Assembly: GCA_013398055.1 (NCBI GenBank)
Contig: VZRS01015017.1
Span: forward strand, 62,001-126,000
Reading direction: 5' to 3'
Length of the DNA: 64,000 nucleotides
Origin: Ifrita kowaldi
Lineage: Eukaryota > Chordata > Aves > Passeriformes > Cinclosomatidae
Shown one piece after another: positions 11,288 through 24,274 of this stretch; within the stretch, counting starts at the first letter, position 1, and every line of letters starts with the position of its first letter. The notes beneath the pieces were generated by a model. The model worked only from the letters and a program-made list of their open reading frames with translations, ran no database searches and was not told the DNA's origin. The position numbers and the translations under genes were made by a program.

Positions 11288-12885
11288 ACTTTCTTTTCTT
11301 GATAGCTGTATTCCTCTTTGTTAATTGAAGCTACTTAATTTACTTATATACATTTAAGCAAAGAATAACGTGCACACCAAGTATTTCAGTCACCAACTAT
11401 TCATAAAAAAAGCAGAGACTTCTTTCATTGTTTCTGCTGTAAGCCAATAAATAATAAGAAAGATGCTCCTCAGAAAAAAAAAAAGGTTCTTTCCCAGCTT
11501 ATCTAACACCATAAGTAAATATATAGCATGTGTGGTTGTAGAGCTAATCATTTACGATTGTAAATGCGATTTCAGAATTTATATCAAAGAACTGGATCAA
11601 ATAACTGTGTATCGGAACAGGCCCTTTCTGATACTCCTGTAGAGCCACATCCTCTGGCTGCTCAGACATCTGCAGATAGGTTCAAAGAGGCTGCAGAGAG
11701 CTGTGCAGAAACTCTTGCTGTGTCTATGTGTTTGAAACTGCAAATGGGACTGCAAATGGGTGGAGATTTCTAGAGTGATAGCTGAGGAAAACAATTACTG
11801 TGGATATGTTTAGATATTGCTTGATATTTATTTTTATTGCAGAGCATGTGAACATATGTGAATAATTATCACATTATTTTTGTTTGTTTTTTCCCATTTT
11901 CCAAAATATTTCTAGGTCTTTGTTTCCTAAAGCTTCTCAAGTGGAAGTAAGACCGAAGCAAATTAAGTGCAACCTGAGTTATATTTTATCTTTATGAATA
12001 AAATAAAAGTCTTGACTGTCAGAATCCTATCTTATGCTCCAGAGTGCAAGTCTTACTGCTGTCATCTGCAGCTAGTTGCATATTGTATCAAATAGGTAGA
12101 AGAAAACTTGCTATTTTCTGTGTGTTTATTACATAGTGGAAAAGAGAGAAGGAAAGATTAACAACAAAATTACTTTTATTTCCCAAATGTTGTGTCTGTG
12201 ATAGAGTTTTATATCAGTCTTATCCCTTTTAGGTACATACATATGCAAGTGAAAGACAAAATGGTTTTGTTTTTCTTTTTTTTTAAGTGTTACAGAGGCT
12301 TGCTAATTCAAATGGTAATTGTCTGTCACTAAAATAAGTTAGTTACAGAAACTTGTTTGTGTAGACTGATGAGCAAGCTAAAAAAAGTCACTTTTCAGAA
12401 ACTAGCTACTGCCAACATTCTCTTGGTAGGTTGAAAGCGACTGAGGATGGAAAGTTCACCAAAAAAGCTTTTCTCTGAATTTCTTTGGTGAGAATCCAAA
12501 ACACATCATTCTTAATTCCTAAGCCAAAGAACTAAAAAAAAAATCATTTTTAATACTACCTTTTTAAATATGCTTACAGATTTAACTTCAGGTTTTTAAT
12601 TGTGCATAATAATAGATCCTGACATCTTTAAAAATACGCTACCTCCTACTAAAATCATTAGAAATAGGTATTATGCTAATATACAGTATATAAGATTGTG
12701 AGTAACAAGGAAAGAAACTTATGTATGTATCAGTCTTGCTATCTAAATATCGTACTATTTAAATACCTTGCCAATACATCAGAAGGGGATTTATTGCCTT
12801 ATATTTTCAATAATTGTTTTCTCAAATTAACATACATATCCTCCAGTTCTTAATCAAGATTCAGTTTATTAGAAGCTCATGTAAG
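11288..12885. other. Non-coding stretch, no gene seen
   Basis: AT-rich, without a recognised element. A 69-codon plus-strand frame at 11564-11773 has balanced composition but no known motif, and a similar-sized minus-strand frame covers it. Confidence 0.5.
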
Positions 12886-14428
12886 TATTATAAAGCAAAT
12901 AAATATTTTGTTGATTTAGTTTATTTATTGAGTGGATTTCTTAGTGGATGAAATTATTAAAATTAAAGCAAATAGATGCTGAAAATCTTCAGTATCTGAG
13001 CTCCTGGAGCAAATCCAGTGGAGAGAGACAAAGATAATTAAGGGACTGAAGCATCTCTCTTACAAGGACAGGCTGAAGGACTTGGACCTCTTCAGTCTTG
13101 AGAAGAACAGAGTGAGAGGGGACATCACCAATGTCTATCAGTACCTGAAGGGAGGGTGTCAAGAAGATGCAGCAAGGCTCTTCTGGGTGGCACCAAGCAA
13201 CAGAACAAGAAGCCAAAATTGATGCACAGGAAGTTCCACTTGAATGTGAAGAACTTCTTTATTGTGCAGGTGGCTGAGCACTGGAACAGATTGCCCAGAG
13301 AGGGTGTGGAGCCTCCCTCACTGGAGATATGCGGGAACTGTCTGGATGCAATCCCATGCAGGAAATTTGGATGAGATGACCCACTGTGGTCCCTTCCAAC
13401 CTTACCTATTCGGTGATTTTGGGACCTGAGTGCAGTTGTATATTGCTAGAATTACCCACACATGCAAAATCAAGTTTAATATTCGTACTCAGTTTACTCA
13501 ATTTACTCAGCCACATAGGTAGCGGATTTAGATAGCCAGATTACTGAATATCCTTTGTTGAACAAATATCTGTTTGTTTTAACTGAACGATCGTCTTTTT
13601 GCTCATGTCAGAAATGCTGTGAAATACACAATAAGTTAACAGATTTAACAAGCCAATATTTTCCTGCTGGAATTCCTGGAAACACAAACTGACCTTTAAC
13701 AATAGCTAATTAGAATAAATAAAGAAAATCGTAGATATTATTATAACTATAAAGTTTGTGAATGAGATTTCAGAATTCTATGTCAACACAAAAGTTCAGT
13801 TTCTGAGTCAATGCTTCCCTACTTGTTCCAATTATGTGCAGTCCCCAGGAGGATATTTTTATTGGAAAAAGGAAAAAAAGCTTTGCTGATTTCATTTAAT
13901 CTGTCTTGGGAACATGAGAGATTTTGCTGAAGGATTTTGATTCCTAATTAATTCCTAATAGAAAACTGAGTTGAAAATATATTAAATTATTTTTCAAGGC
14001 CATATACATTTTATGTTCCATAGTTGCAGGCAAGAGATGAAGTAGACAAACCTGTCACGTACAATAAACACTGTTGAGAAATCATTCCTATGCCTAATTG
14101 TGTGTTGCTCACATGCTCTAATTTGGAAAAAGAGTATAAAACTTGTGTACCTTTTCCTGGGCTCCCAGGAGATGTTATTTTGTTGGTAAATTTCTTCTCT
14201 TCTTCCATTGCATCTTTCTTCCAGGTCCTTTCGCCTTCTTACCTAAGATATGCTCTGCTACTGCAAGAACACTGGAACTGCAAATGTGTATCTGTTCCTC
14301 TAGCAAAAAAGAAACATTTTGTGTTCCTTGAGATTTTTGGTTTAGGTTTAAAATCTGAGACAATTTCTGGGAATCAGTATCAAAATGTGACTATGGAGAA
14401 TAAAAATAATGGGATACTCCTGCATATC
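12886..14428 (+). repeat. Duplicated block, copy 1, ends at the assembly gap
   Basis: This 1,543-bp block matches 14681-16223 at a constant offset of 1,795 bases, so there are no indels. I count about eight substitutions, roughly 0.5 percent. Copy 1 stops exactly at the first N of the gap, and copy 2 starts exactly after the last N. That arrangement and the low divergence fit two alleles of one locus placed side by side by an assembler. A recent true tandem duplication is possible but needs the break points to coincide with the gap. Besides a CR1 fragment it holds AT-rich DNA with no gene. Confidence 0.9.
12996..13423 (+). mobile_element. CR1 LINE 3' end, sense (in copy 1)
   Basis: The fragment runs from ctcctggagcaaatccag through gggactgaagcatctctctt, the conserved tgcacaggaagttccacttg block and gagcactggaacagattgcc, to the terminal cccttccaaccttacc and cggtgatt tail. 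It covers the last part of ORF2 and a very short 3' UTR. Translated pieces such as HRKFHLNVKNFF and EHWNRLPREGVEPPSLE are typical of the CR1 ORF2 C-terminus. The element is 5'-truncated, and frameshifts separate its coding pieces. Confidence 0.85.
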
Positions 14429-14680
14429 NNNNNNNNNNNNNNNNNNNNNNNNNNNNNNNNNNNNNNNNNNNNNNNNNNNNNNNNNNNNNNNNNNNNNNNN
14501 NNNNNNNNNNNNNNNNNNNNNNNNNNNNNNNNNNNNNNNNNNNNNNNNNNNNNNNNNNNNNNNNNNNNNNNNNNNNNNNNNNNNNNNNNNNNNNNNNNNN
14601 NNNNNNNNNNNNNNNNNNNNNNNNNNNNNNNNNNNNNNNNNNNNNNNNNNNNNNNNNNNNNNNNNNNNNNNNNNNNNNNN
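14429..14680. other. Assembly gap (252 N)
   Basis: A run of 252 undetermined bases. Frames that cross it are meaningless. Both flanks belong to the same duplicated block, so the gap may not represent any real missing sequence. Confidence 0.99.
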
Positions 14681-16223
14681 TATTATAAAGCAAATAAATA
14701 TTTTGTTGATTTAGTTTATTTATTGAGTGGATTTCTTAGTGGATGAAATTATTAAAATTAAAGCAAATAGATGCTGAAAATCTTCAGTATCTGAGCTCCT
14801 GGAGCAAATCCAGTGGAGAGAGACAAAGATAATTAAGGGACTGAAGCATCTCTCTTACAAGGACAGGCTGAAGGACTTGGGCCTCTTCAGTCTTGAGAAG
14901 AACAGAGTGAGAGGGGACATCACCAATGTCTATCAGTACCTGAAGGGAGGGTGTCAAGAAGATGCAGCAAGGCTCTTCTGGGTGGCACCAAGCAACAGAA
15001 CAAGAAGCCAAAATTGGTGCACAGGAAGTTCCACTTGAATGTGAAGAACTTCTTTATTGTGCAGGTGGCTGAGCACTGGAACAGATTGCCCAGAGAGGGT
15101 GTGGAGCCTCCCTCACTGGAGGTATGCGAGAACTGTCTGGATGCAATCCCATGCAGGAAATTTGGATGAGATGACCCACTGTGGTCCCTTCCAACCTTAC
15201 CTATTCGGTGATTTTGGGACCTGAGTGCAGTTGTATATTGCTAGAATTACCCACACATGCAAAATCAAGTTTAATATTCGTACTCAGTTTACTCAATTTA
15301 CTCAGCCACATAGGTAGCGGATTTAGATAGCCAGATTACTGAATATCCTTTGTTGAACAAATATCTGTTTGTTTTAACTGAACGATCGTCTTTTTGCTCA
15401 TGTCAGAAATGCTGTGAAATACACAATAAGTTAACAGATCTAACAAGCCAATATTTTCCTGCTGGAATTCCTGGAAACACAAACTGACCTTTAACAATAG
15501 CTAATTAGAATAAATAAAGAAAATCGTAGATATTATTATAACTATAAAGTTTGTGAATGAGATTTCAGAATTCTATGTCCACACAAAAGTTCAGTTTCTG
15601 AGTCAATGCTTCCCTACTTGTTCCAATTATGTGCAGTCCCCAGGAGGATATTTTTATTGGAAAAAGGAAAAAAAGCTTTGCTGATTTCATTTAATCTGTC
15701 TTGGGAACATGAGAGATTTTGCTGAAGGATTTTGATTCCTAATTAATTCCTAATAGAAAACTGAGTTGAAAATATATTAAATTATTTTTCAAGGCCATAT
15801 ACATTTTATGTTCCATAGTTGCAGGCAAGAGATGAAGTAGACAAACCTGTCACGTACAATAAACACTGTTGAGAAATCATTCCTATGCCTAATTGTGTGT
15901 TGCTCACATGCTCTAATTTGGAAAAAGAGTATAAAACTTGTGTACCTTTTCCTGGGCTCCCAGGAGATGTTATTTTGTTGGTAAATTTCTTCTCTTCTTC
16001 CATTGCATCTTTCTTCCAGGTCTTTTCGCCTTCTTACCTAAGATATGCTCTGCTACTGCAAGGACACTGGAACTGCAAATGTGTATCTGTTCCTCTAGCA
16101 AAAAAGAAACATTTTGTGTTCCTTGAGATTTTTGGTTTAGGTTTAAAATCTGAGACAATTTCTGGGAATCAGTATCAAAATGTGACTATGGAGAATAAAA
16201 ATAATGGGATACTCCTGCATATC
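14681..16223 (+). repeat. Duplicated block, copy 2, starts at the assembly gap
   Basis: Second copy of 12886-14428. Differences that I can see are all single-base changes. They include aacctta-like transitions within the CR1 part (for example gatgcacagg against ggtgcacagg, and gagatatgcggg against gaggtatgcgag) and a few in the following DNA (tgtcaacac against tgtccacac). After 16223 the sequence continues into DNA not present beside copy 1, so copy 2 joins to the right flank and copy 1 to the left flank. Confidence 0.9.
14791..15218 (+). mobile_element. CR1 LINE 3' end, sense (in copy 2)
   Basis: The same CR1 insertion as at 12996-13423, with four or so single-base differences. It was duplicated with its surroundings and is not an independent insertion. 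If the duplication is an assembly artefact, only one of the two exists per haplotype. Confidence 0.85.
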
Positions 16224-17310
16224 GTGTACTAAATGATGCGAATTATGCGAAACTTGACTGCCTGAGTGATCGCCTCTTACATTCTACAGAAAAAAAAGGA
16301 AAAAAAGTATTTAAAAAACCATCAAAGCTTAAAATGTCTAGTCCAATAGGAAGTCAAGTTAATTCAGTTTTTAACTTTCTTGTTTTTAATTGAAATGTGG
16401 AACTCCTTTTCAGGAAAAGGAAAGTGCTTATAGCATTATGAATTTATTTTAAGTGTTACTGTTCTATTGCATGGATGCACGTATACACGTATACAGATGA
16501 AAGTGTTTTAAGTGTATTTAAAGCATTTATATTGAAATTTATATTGAATCTTTAATAAGTCTGTGTAAAAGATAAGAATCTTCGTGCAAGGTTCTGGCAC
16601 ACTATTAAGATGGGGTTGTGTCAATGAGCCCACCAAAGTATACAGAAGATTTTAATTACCTGATAGATAAGTGAACACAAGTTTTACTATCATTCTGGTA
16701 CATGCTAATTGGGAAGAGTTCTTTGTACAATGCTACAACAAAATTGACCAAGGTGACAAAAAAAATGACTAATCTCTTGCACAGCATAAAAATTGTAGGA
16801 TGAAGTATGTGTCCATTTTCATCTGCACATAAAATTCTGGTTACTCCTATTTAAGGGCTGGATTCCCCTTCCTGCAGAAGGAACAAAGAATAAGCTCCAC
16901 TTCAGCATGCAGAGACCTGCCCTGTATGTGGTGCATTTGTATATTTGTAGTGGCATTACACAGTTCACTATAATTTCATAGAAAGTTTAGTTCACTGAAA
17001 AGTAAATATTTTAAGCATCTATGTTCTTGGCCTCTCCTTTGAAATATATAGCAGATCTCTAGGCATCATAGATGACAAATTTGTAAAAAATTGCAACAGT
17101 TGTATCTTTTTAATCATATTTATACCTGAATGAGGATCAGAGTGACAGAGAAGGATGGCAATAGTGACTTACATATGTGTCCCAGACTGAGCTGTTAGAA
17201 ATGTTCAAGGAAAGGAAGGGTAAAGGATCATGGTGACACCTTACTTCTTCATACCCCAGAATTTTTTGGGTCGCTTGTACTCCAGGTCTGCAAACACCTC
17301 AATCCTACCA

Positions 17311-17332
17311 TATAAAATATAAAATATAAAAT
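17311..17332. repeat. ATAAA-type short tandem repeat
   Basis: About three units of a seven-base ATAAAAT motif. Confidence 0.75.
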
Positions 17333-17553
17333 CCCTCACTCTCTTTCAGGCCTCCAGTGTCCTTAAGACTCCTGGACCCCTGACATCTCAGTCCTTCCTC
17401 CACTTACTGCAGTTCTTGTCACCTTCTCTGCTCCTTTCACACCATCACCTGTTATCCTCCCACTGTCTGCTTTCCACCTTTGCCATATCTGTGTCCATAC
17501 CTAAATCTTTCATGTGTTCCCTGCAAACCCCATAATTGTTTTATATAATAGGG

Positions 17554-17591
17554 ATAAAATAAAATCATAAAATAAAATAATAAAATAAAAC
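17554..17591. repeat. AAAAT pentanucleotide repeat, imperfect
   Basis: About seven AAAAT-like units interrupted by one C. Such tracts are prone to length changes between individuals. Confidence 0.8.
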
Positions 17592-18729
17592 ATAAGTCTT
17601 AACACAGATCACAATCATTGAAATAAACATTTCTAACTGGGTAAGCCTCTGTGGCAGGAGAATGTGGCTGAGTTTCTACAGAGACACATGGATTAGTGAC
17701 CTCCTTAATTTACTACGTACTCTAAGAGCCACCTCTTAGAGCATCCTCAGAGTAACAGGAGAACTCCTCTAAAGCAAGATTTTTCAGGAAACCACTTCTA
17801 CCCACTCAGATGTCCTTTTGGAGTGATCAAGTAAATTAGTTGGCCATATTATTAGTGAAAATTGGTCCTTTAATAGTTTTACAGAACATTTTAAGTTATC
17901 TGATCAAATTGCCTCTTTTCAACTCCCAATGCATCTTTTTGCAGATATGTTTTCAGAGCAAAAGTACAATATAAGCTAGTGTTTAGAAAACTTACCATGC
18001 AATTTTTGCTATAGATTAAAAAAATCACATAAAATTTACAATAATCTAAATGTGACGTCACACAATCACTATGAAAGCTTTTCCCAAAATATATCACCAA
18101 TGACGTTTTCAGAAGCTCCTCACAAATTTAATCAGGCTAGCTGAAGAAACAAGGAACTGCAGAATGAATCTAGGAAGGAAAGCTGGGAGGAGAGAGGCCC
18201 AGGAATTGAAACATGAGCTTATCCATCAAAGAAAATATACAAGAACTGTATCCTAAAGCTATAAAAACATGCTTTGTACCAAGGGATTAAGGGTGACCTT
18301 AAAATCGGTTACCACAACAGAGAGGTGGGTGTGGTAACAAACACTGAGAATGAGGTTGCATCTTAAGCCAATATACTGCTTTTCAAAGTGATCACATAAA
18401 TTCACCTAAACACTGTGGGGAAAAAATGCCATGCACAGTAAAGAGAGGTTTCAAAAGAACTTGTAAGTTGTAGAAATCCTTTTAAGAAATTCAGTTCTGC
18501 TAAAAAAAAGAGATTGATGCTGACATGTAAGTCAAAACACTTAGATGCAGACGTCTAAAGCAATTGCTGTTTCTTGTACTGGCTGGCAGATGTAGATCAT
18601 TGCAGAAATATAATATATAGACAAACTATTGACCAATCCACTGAAACTTGAAAGTCTTTTACTGACAGCTTATTTCAGTAGTGGGTAGAGGAAATTGGGA
18701 ATATGGATGGGGATATTGCGGAGGACTTG

Positions 18730-19148
18730 TGTGTGAGTCAACACAGTCATGGCCAGAACAACCACAAAACCATGGCTGAAATGCAAAGAGTACATTTATT
18801 TCATTACTTTGCTAACTGGAGGATCCTGAAGCAACACCCAGGCACAGACACACAAATGGCAACTCTGGCACCATTAGGCTCAGTCCATCCTAGAACAAGG
18901 CAGGGCTGCCGTTTGCACCAATTTATCAAGGGTCCAAGCATGCAGTTTCCTACCATAATGTGATCTCCTCTGTGCTTTTTGTGATCTCGGAGCTTTGATC
19001 TCTTTCCCAAGACAGGGAGTTCAAGCATGTCCATGAGAGTGTCTACAAGTCTCTGTAATCACCTATGTTACCTCTACACAGAGATTCTACATCTCGAAAC
19101 AGAGAGAGGCTAAATAGCCGTAGGCATAATATAATGAGGTTTCCCACA
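18730..19148 (-). mobile_element. Possible degraded solo LTR, antisense (weak)
   Basis: The segment is richer in GC than its neighbours. On the minus strand it reads from tgtgggaaac near 19148, contains a polyadenylation signal (gaaataaatg) near 18796-18805, and ends gactcacaca near 18730. These are the order and spacing of U3, R and U5 in a solo LTR. I found no convincing target duplication, and the boundaries are guesses. It could equally be unique DNA of higher GC. Confidence 0.25.
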
Positions 19149-20654
19149 CTATTATTTTCCAGACCTCAGCATTCCCACCTGCAAGGTCACTTAAGTGAAT
19201 CTACCATTCACCATTCTTCCTCTTTTGACCCTTTCCTCCCAGCAACTTGCTATCCTGATAATTTAGGAATAAATTCATCCATTATTTAGTCTTCTAAGAA
19301 ATATGCACTTTCCTTATATTTTCAATTTATGGATCAAACAGTATTATTTCACTACTGTTGTATCCTATCAAATTATTTTAGTTTCCAAAGGAGACAGGCT
19401 TGTTAATAAATTGGCTGTGGGAGAGACAGATTTTCTTCTCTGATGATAAAAAATCTAATGAAAAATCTATTTTGCATGAGATGCTGGATTACTGAATTCA
19501 GTGTCCTTTAGATCTGACATTTTTCTTTTTTCTTCCACTCATCATCTACTAATTTTGTATTTGCCTTCTTTTAAAAAATATCTGCCTTATTCACTTAGAC
19601 ATCAAGCTGTTTAGAGATCTTGTTAGTAAGGCACGTAGTCTTATTATGTGTCTGTATAGTGCCTAAAACGACAAATTGAGAACTCTAACAACTGTTGCAA
19701 GAGACAGTTTTAAGAAGTTACTTTGTCTGACTGAAGAGTTCAGGTGACAGTGGCATAAAAAAGTCAGAAGTTCAGCAGTTCGGTTCAGTGACATAAATCA
19801 GCAGCTCTTATCACCGGACATAATTCTATTGAACTAAATTTACCTGATGGCCTGAGTCTGTGTAAGACTTGTAACATATCTGAGACTGTGACATTACTAT
19901 GGCTTGTTAATTTTCACTACAGCATTATTTAGATGTTCCAACCACGGAAGCTCTATTATACTAAGAAGAAAACAAACAAGCAAGAATGCAGTGTCACTGT
20001 TCAGAACAGTGTATAGTTGTCTAAGATAAGATGAACAAAAGGTGAAAAATCAAGCACATAGAGAAAAACCTAAGCAAGACAATTTGCACATCAGGATAAT
20101 GTGCAAGCCAGGAATAAAGCCCTATCCACCAGAACATACCCAATCTTATTTGCAGTTTTTGTTTACAGGTCAAATACCATAGATATTAAGTATGCTACTA
20201 TAAACTTCTAATATGTTCAAACAAATTATGATAACAATGGAATTTGTTTTTGTAAAGTTTCAGCAAAAGAGTAATAATTTTTGAATTAGTCAGACATGAA
20301 AAATGCTTTTCTTTTACTTTAGTAAATTGCATTCAAATAACTGAAAAATTATTGCAGCAAGAATCTTGAACTTGGCTCATTTTGTGAATATCCTAAAAAA
20401 AAAGTACTCAGATTCAAAAGATTAATACAGATATTTTCAAGTCATGATGAGAAACACTTAATGTGGCCAATTGCCCACATGTGCGGTAAGATCTTTAATA
20501 ATCGTTTCTAGTTTGAGGAGCAACTAAGGATTTCAGAGTTTAGCATTGGAAAATTTTGAACTCTACCAACTTTCCTCACTTTTGGATGGCCATTAAATGA
20601 GGAACTAGTGTTGTAGAAGAAACTAACCTCTTCTTTTGACAAACAATTTTCTCA
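19149..20654. other. Non-coding stretch, no gene seen
   Basis: AT-rich, with no supported feature. Confidence 0.55.
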
Positions 20655-20875
20655 GTTCTATTCAGACATAGAAAAAGACAGGTTGAAAGGGATCTCTGAA
20701 AATCATTTAATCCAGACCTCTGTCCAGATCAGGGCCAAATCAGAGAAGTCTGCACATGGCCTTGGGCAGTCAATTTAGAGTATCTTCAAAGAAGGGAATT
20801 CCACAGTCTCACTGGGCAACCTGCTGTGGGCTTTGACAAACTTCACTGTGAAGAATTTTTCCTAACCGGGTATCT
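20655..20875 (-). mobile_element. CR1 LINE 3' fragment, antisense
   Basis: The plus strand shows the reversed CR1 3' end: ttctattcagacatag, a gttgaaagggatctctg block, and then gggcaacctgctgtggg with cactgtgaagaatttttcc. The 3' terminus is at the left edge and the 5' truncation lies near 20875. It is about 220 bp long and retains only the end of ORF2 and the 3' UTR. Confidence 0.7.
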
Positions 20876-20937
20876 GTTTTGGTAGGTTTTGTCATTGGGT
20901 TTTGTGCTTTAATGGTATCCATCCATGAAGGGAGTGA

Positions 20938-21390
20938 TTAGAGTGGGCCAAGAAGAGGGCCATGAAAATGATCAGAGAACATCTATTCTATAAGAGAAGG
21001 CTCAGAAAGTTGAGATTGTTCAAACTGGAGAGGAGAAGGCTCCTGGGAGACTTCATTGTGGCCTTTCAGTACTTGAAAGGTCCTTATAGGAAATGTGGAG
21101 GAAGACATCGACCAGGGCCTACAGCAACAGGACAAGGAGCAATGGATTTAAACTAAAAGAGGCTTTTAGTTGGATATAAGGAAGAAATCTTCTATGATAA
21201 TACTGGTGAGACACTGGAACAGATTGCCCAGAGAAGTACTGAATGCCCCTTAATCATTAAAAATGTTCAAAGTCAGGTTGGATGAGGCCTTGAACAACAC
21301 AATCTGGGGAACTTGTACCTGCCCACAGCAGGGTAAGTTGGACTGGGTGATACCTAAAGGTTCACTCCACCCATACCATTTCATGACTCT
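20938..21390 (+). mobile_element. CR1 LINE 3' end, sense
   Basis: Begins at gagtgggccaagaagagggc and runs through a broken C-terminal ORF2 region (tcaaactggagaggagaagg, then cactggaacagattgccc) to the tail at ccataccatttcatgact. Its 5' edge lies about 60 bp from the 5' edge of the antisense CR1 at 20655-20875, so the two fragments point away from each other. Confidence 0.75.
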
Positions 21391-23380
21391 ACAGTATGTC
21401 CAGTAAAGCCAGCATTAGATAGCTGTCTGCAGTAATATCCCACCTTAGCTGCCTTCTTAAGGTTAAGAACAAAGCCTGTTTTCTCCAGTCTTTTTGAAGA
21501 TTTTGAGTTTCCAGTGTATTTCACACTGTCCTTTCTTGTGGCTTCCCAATTTCTATGACATCCCTTTGAGAATAAATGATCAGAACTTTTTAGGGCATGT
21601 CCTGAGACACTTCATCATTATTTGAAACATCATTTGAACAGTATAATATTTTCTATAATTTGCATAATGTGTGATCTATATTATTTTCATTTAATATTTG
21701 AAACATTGTAAGTGTTTCCACGTTAGATAATTGTGTTCTGGTGAGTATTTTAAAGAACCTGATTATTAAATTGTGCCTTTTCACTTTGTCCTTATATTTT
21801 GTTTTCTGGATATTGAATCTGAAGAATCATTTTTTCTACTTCCTTGTTCAGTTACTATTTCACTGTCTTTTCTAATATTGTCTCTTCCCACTTTGAGGCA
21901 TATTTACTTCCTTCTTTCAGTTAAGTCTTCTTGGATGGTTTCCTCCTTTCTGCCATTCTGATGAAAAAATAAAGGTCTGCATTACCAAAATTGTAATGAT
22001 TCTAGATTTGCATAGCATGAGAGAGCAGAATCTGTCATCCTTTATCATAATAATCTCGGCTGTATAATAATTATCATCTGATCTTAAAGCATGTTTTCAG
22101 TCTGATTCATCTTGACTTCTTCCCACTTATCCAATAGTAGTGCCCATTACAAATTCAGCTAATATAATCATTCACCTTTGAAAATGCCAGTAATAGCTGA
22201 AAATGTTGCACACCACATGACACATTTGAAAATTTGCAAACTTCCTAGTATTTGATTTATGTCATTTTACAGTCCTTTAATGTATTACATTTACTTACAG
22301 ACTTTTAGGTTGAGCCCAATGGAAAATTATATCCTTTTCCACTTTGAATAATGCATTATCTTTATATGCAAATTTTAAAGACGCTAACTGGTATTTCAAG
22401 GATTGTTTAGAGACCGATAATTTTAATACTGCAAGGTGATTGTTCCTAAAAATCTTTATGTGAATAATGTGACAATTGCTAATGTTTGTCATATATTTTA
22501 TAAATCAACCCAATAGCTATCCATGATAGCATCACATTTCATTTGGACTGTGATTGACATGGCGACTGAGACAGATTTAAGCTGCTTATGTGTCTCTCAC
22601 TGAAATTCTAGAAATTAAACTACTTTCTCTACAGGTGATTAGTAGTTTTAGTTATTTTTTTCAGGACTAACAATAGAAAAGTAAAATCTACTATAGGAAT
22701 GAAGTTTGAGGTAGGAAATGCTTCTGTTCACTGAGACATATGATGATAAACATGAATACATTTCAAGAGATTTTTCAAAGAAAATTCTTCAACTTTTGTC
22801 ATTACATTTTCTTGTCTGCATTTATTCTCTGCTCATTTTATTTCTATTCATCATCCGTACTGTGAATTTGCTCTTCTTGGTAGACTTGTTTATTATATTA
22901 GACTTTCATTACACCTGCTATTTTAAAATATCTTTTAACAAAGAAAGACATCACATGTCAAGCTTAGCAAGTCTAGCCTTGTTCTACTATTAAGCATAAA
23001 ATGAATTCATAAGAAAACACAGAAGTCTCCTGTACAATAAACATGCTCCCACCACCCAGACTGAATTTGAAAAAAACTGGGAGACCTTTTCAATCAATTC
23101 AAACAATAAAAAACCTATTAACCTCCAGTATTTGTCCTTCCTGTACCTAGCTTTTGTTAATCAGAAATATTTCTGTTGAGCCATTCCTTCTTATTATTTT
23201 TGCAGAGATTTAATCAAAAGAAATATGTGTAGTTAAAACTGGACTAATACAAGTAATGTGAATCACAGTCACTAATGAGTGATTAGTGTATTTCCAATAA
23301 TAATTACAAATTTTTGTAATTGTAGGACAAAGCACATGTGCTTGATGGTGCACAAGTAGAAGCTAATAGTGGAAAGCAGT

Positions 23381-23438
23381 TATTTTTTAATAAATATATT
23401 TTTTATAAATATATATAAAGAAATATATATATATATAT
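23381..23438. repeat. AT-rich and (AT)n tract
   Basis: Alternating A/T runs leading into eight AT dinucleotides at 23423-23438. Only two bases in the tract are not A or T. Confidence 0.85.
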
Positions 23439-24274
23439 GACTTTGAAGTTGGAAGAAGAGCTATCTTTAAGTCTACTGCAAACACAGAGTGGCAGATGAA
23501 ACTCCTCCCATCCTTCTCACATTCTTGTGCACATCAAAAGCATGACTGAATAAATTGTCTGAGTGGATATTAACCACTTGGAAAGATGAGAAAGAAAAGA
23601 AGGGAAACAGGACAACACTTGTTGCAGATCTGAGGGCAATAACCTGTTAACATCAACGGACAGCAACTGCTCACTCAGCATTTTTAGTGAAAAGAGATGT
23701 TCGAATTGGTCTAGATGGATATTTAAGATTTTAGAAGGGTGAAGTCATGGGCAAAACAAAGGATAATTAGTTCCTGGTGCCATAGTTAGCAAAGGTGACA
23801 TGGCTAATGAATCTCAAACAGGGTGTAGGACCTCACCTTGGCGGCTTTTGGCAGTGACAACAGAAGGCAGCCACAGCATTCTCTCATTTATTTTTTGTGG
23901 GTTGAGATAGTATTATCTAGTTGATACACATAAATCTTACTGGAACTGAATATTTTTCAAGTGGGCTTTGTAAACTCAATCATCATGAACATTGGCAACA
24001 TCACAGAAAAGAAAATGCAGACAAAAAAATTTAAACTTGGTAAATCAAATTCTCCAGTCTTTCTTCTAATGGAACATCATATTGCAGCAACTGACTAGAA
24101 ATCCCCATCTTCCACAGAGCATTTGCAGTTGTTAAGGAAACCAAGAGAATTTGAACATATATGCACTTGCTCCTAGTGTACAAAGATTGATGTACTGCAA
24201 GTCTTTTATTATACCAAAATAGAAAGTGTCGGGAAAGGATAAAAATCTACAGTGAGAAACCATTACCAGGAGGT

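Larger units (their letters stand above)
16224..18729. other. Non-coding stretch, no gene seen
   Basis: AT-rich DNA with two short AAAAT-type repeats listed separately. No transposon or exon was recognised. A 69-codon minus-strand frame at 17891-18100 shows no known motif. Confidence 0.55.

Noticed and set aside
11073..11328. Three overlapping plus-strand open frames rich in Leu, Pro and Cys
   Set aside because: They are open only because the tract has no adenine and so no stop codon in any forward frame. The peptides are repeats of the same few residues.
14090..14746. Long open frames crossing the N run, including one of 218 codons
   Set aside because: Almost half of each frame is undetermined sequence. 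The determined part repeats the frame in copy 2, where it ends normally.
23381..23438. AT-rich tract as an origin or promoter
   Set aside because: It is a simple (AT)n microsatellite with no gene or other signal nearby.
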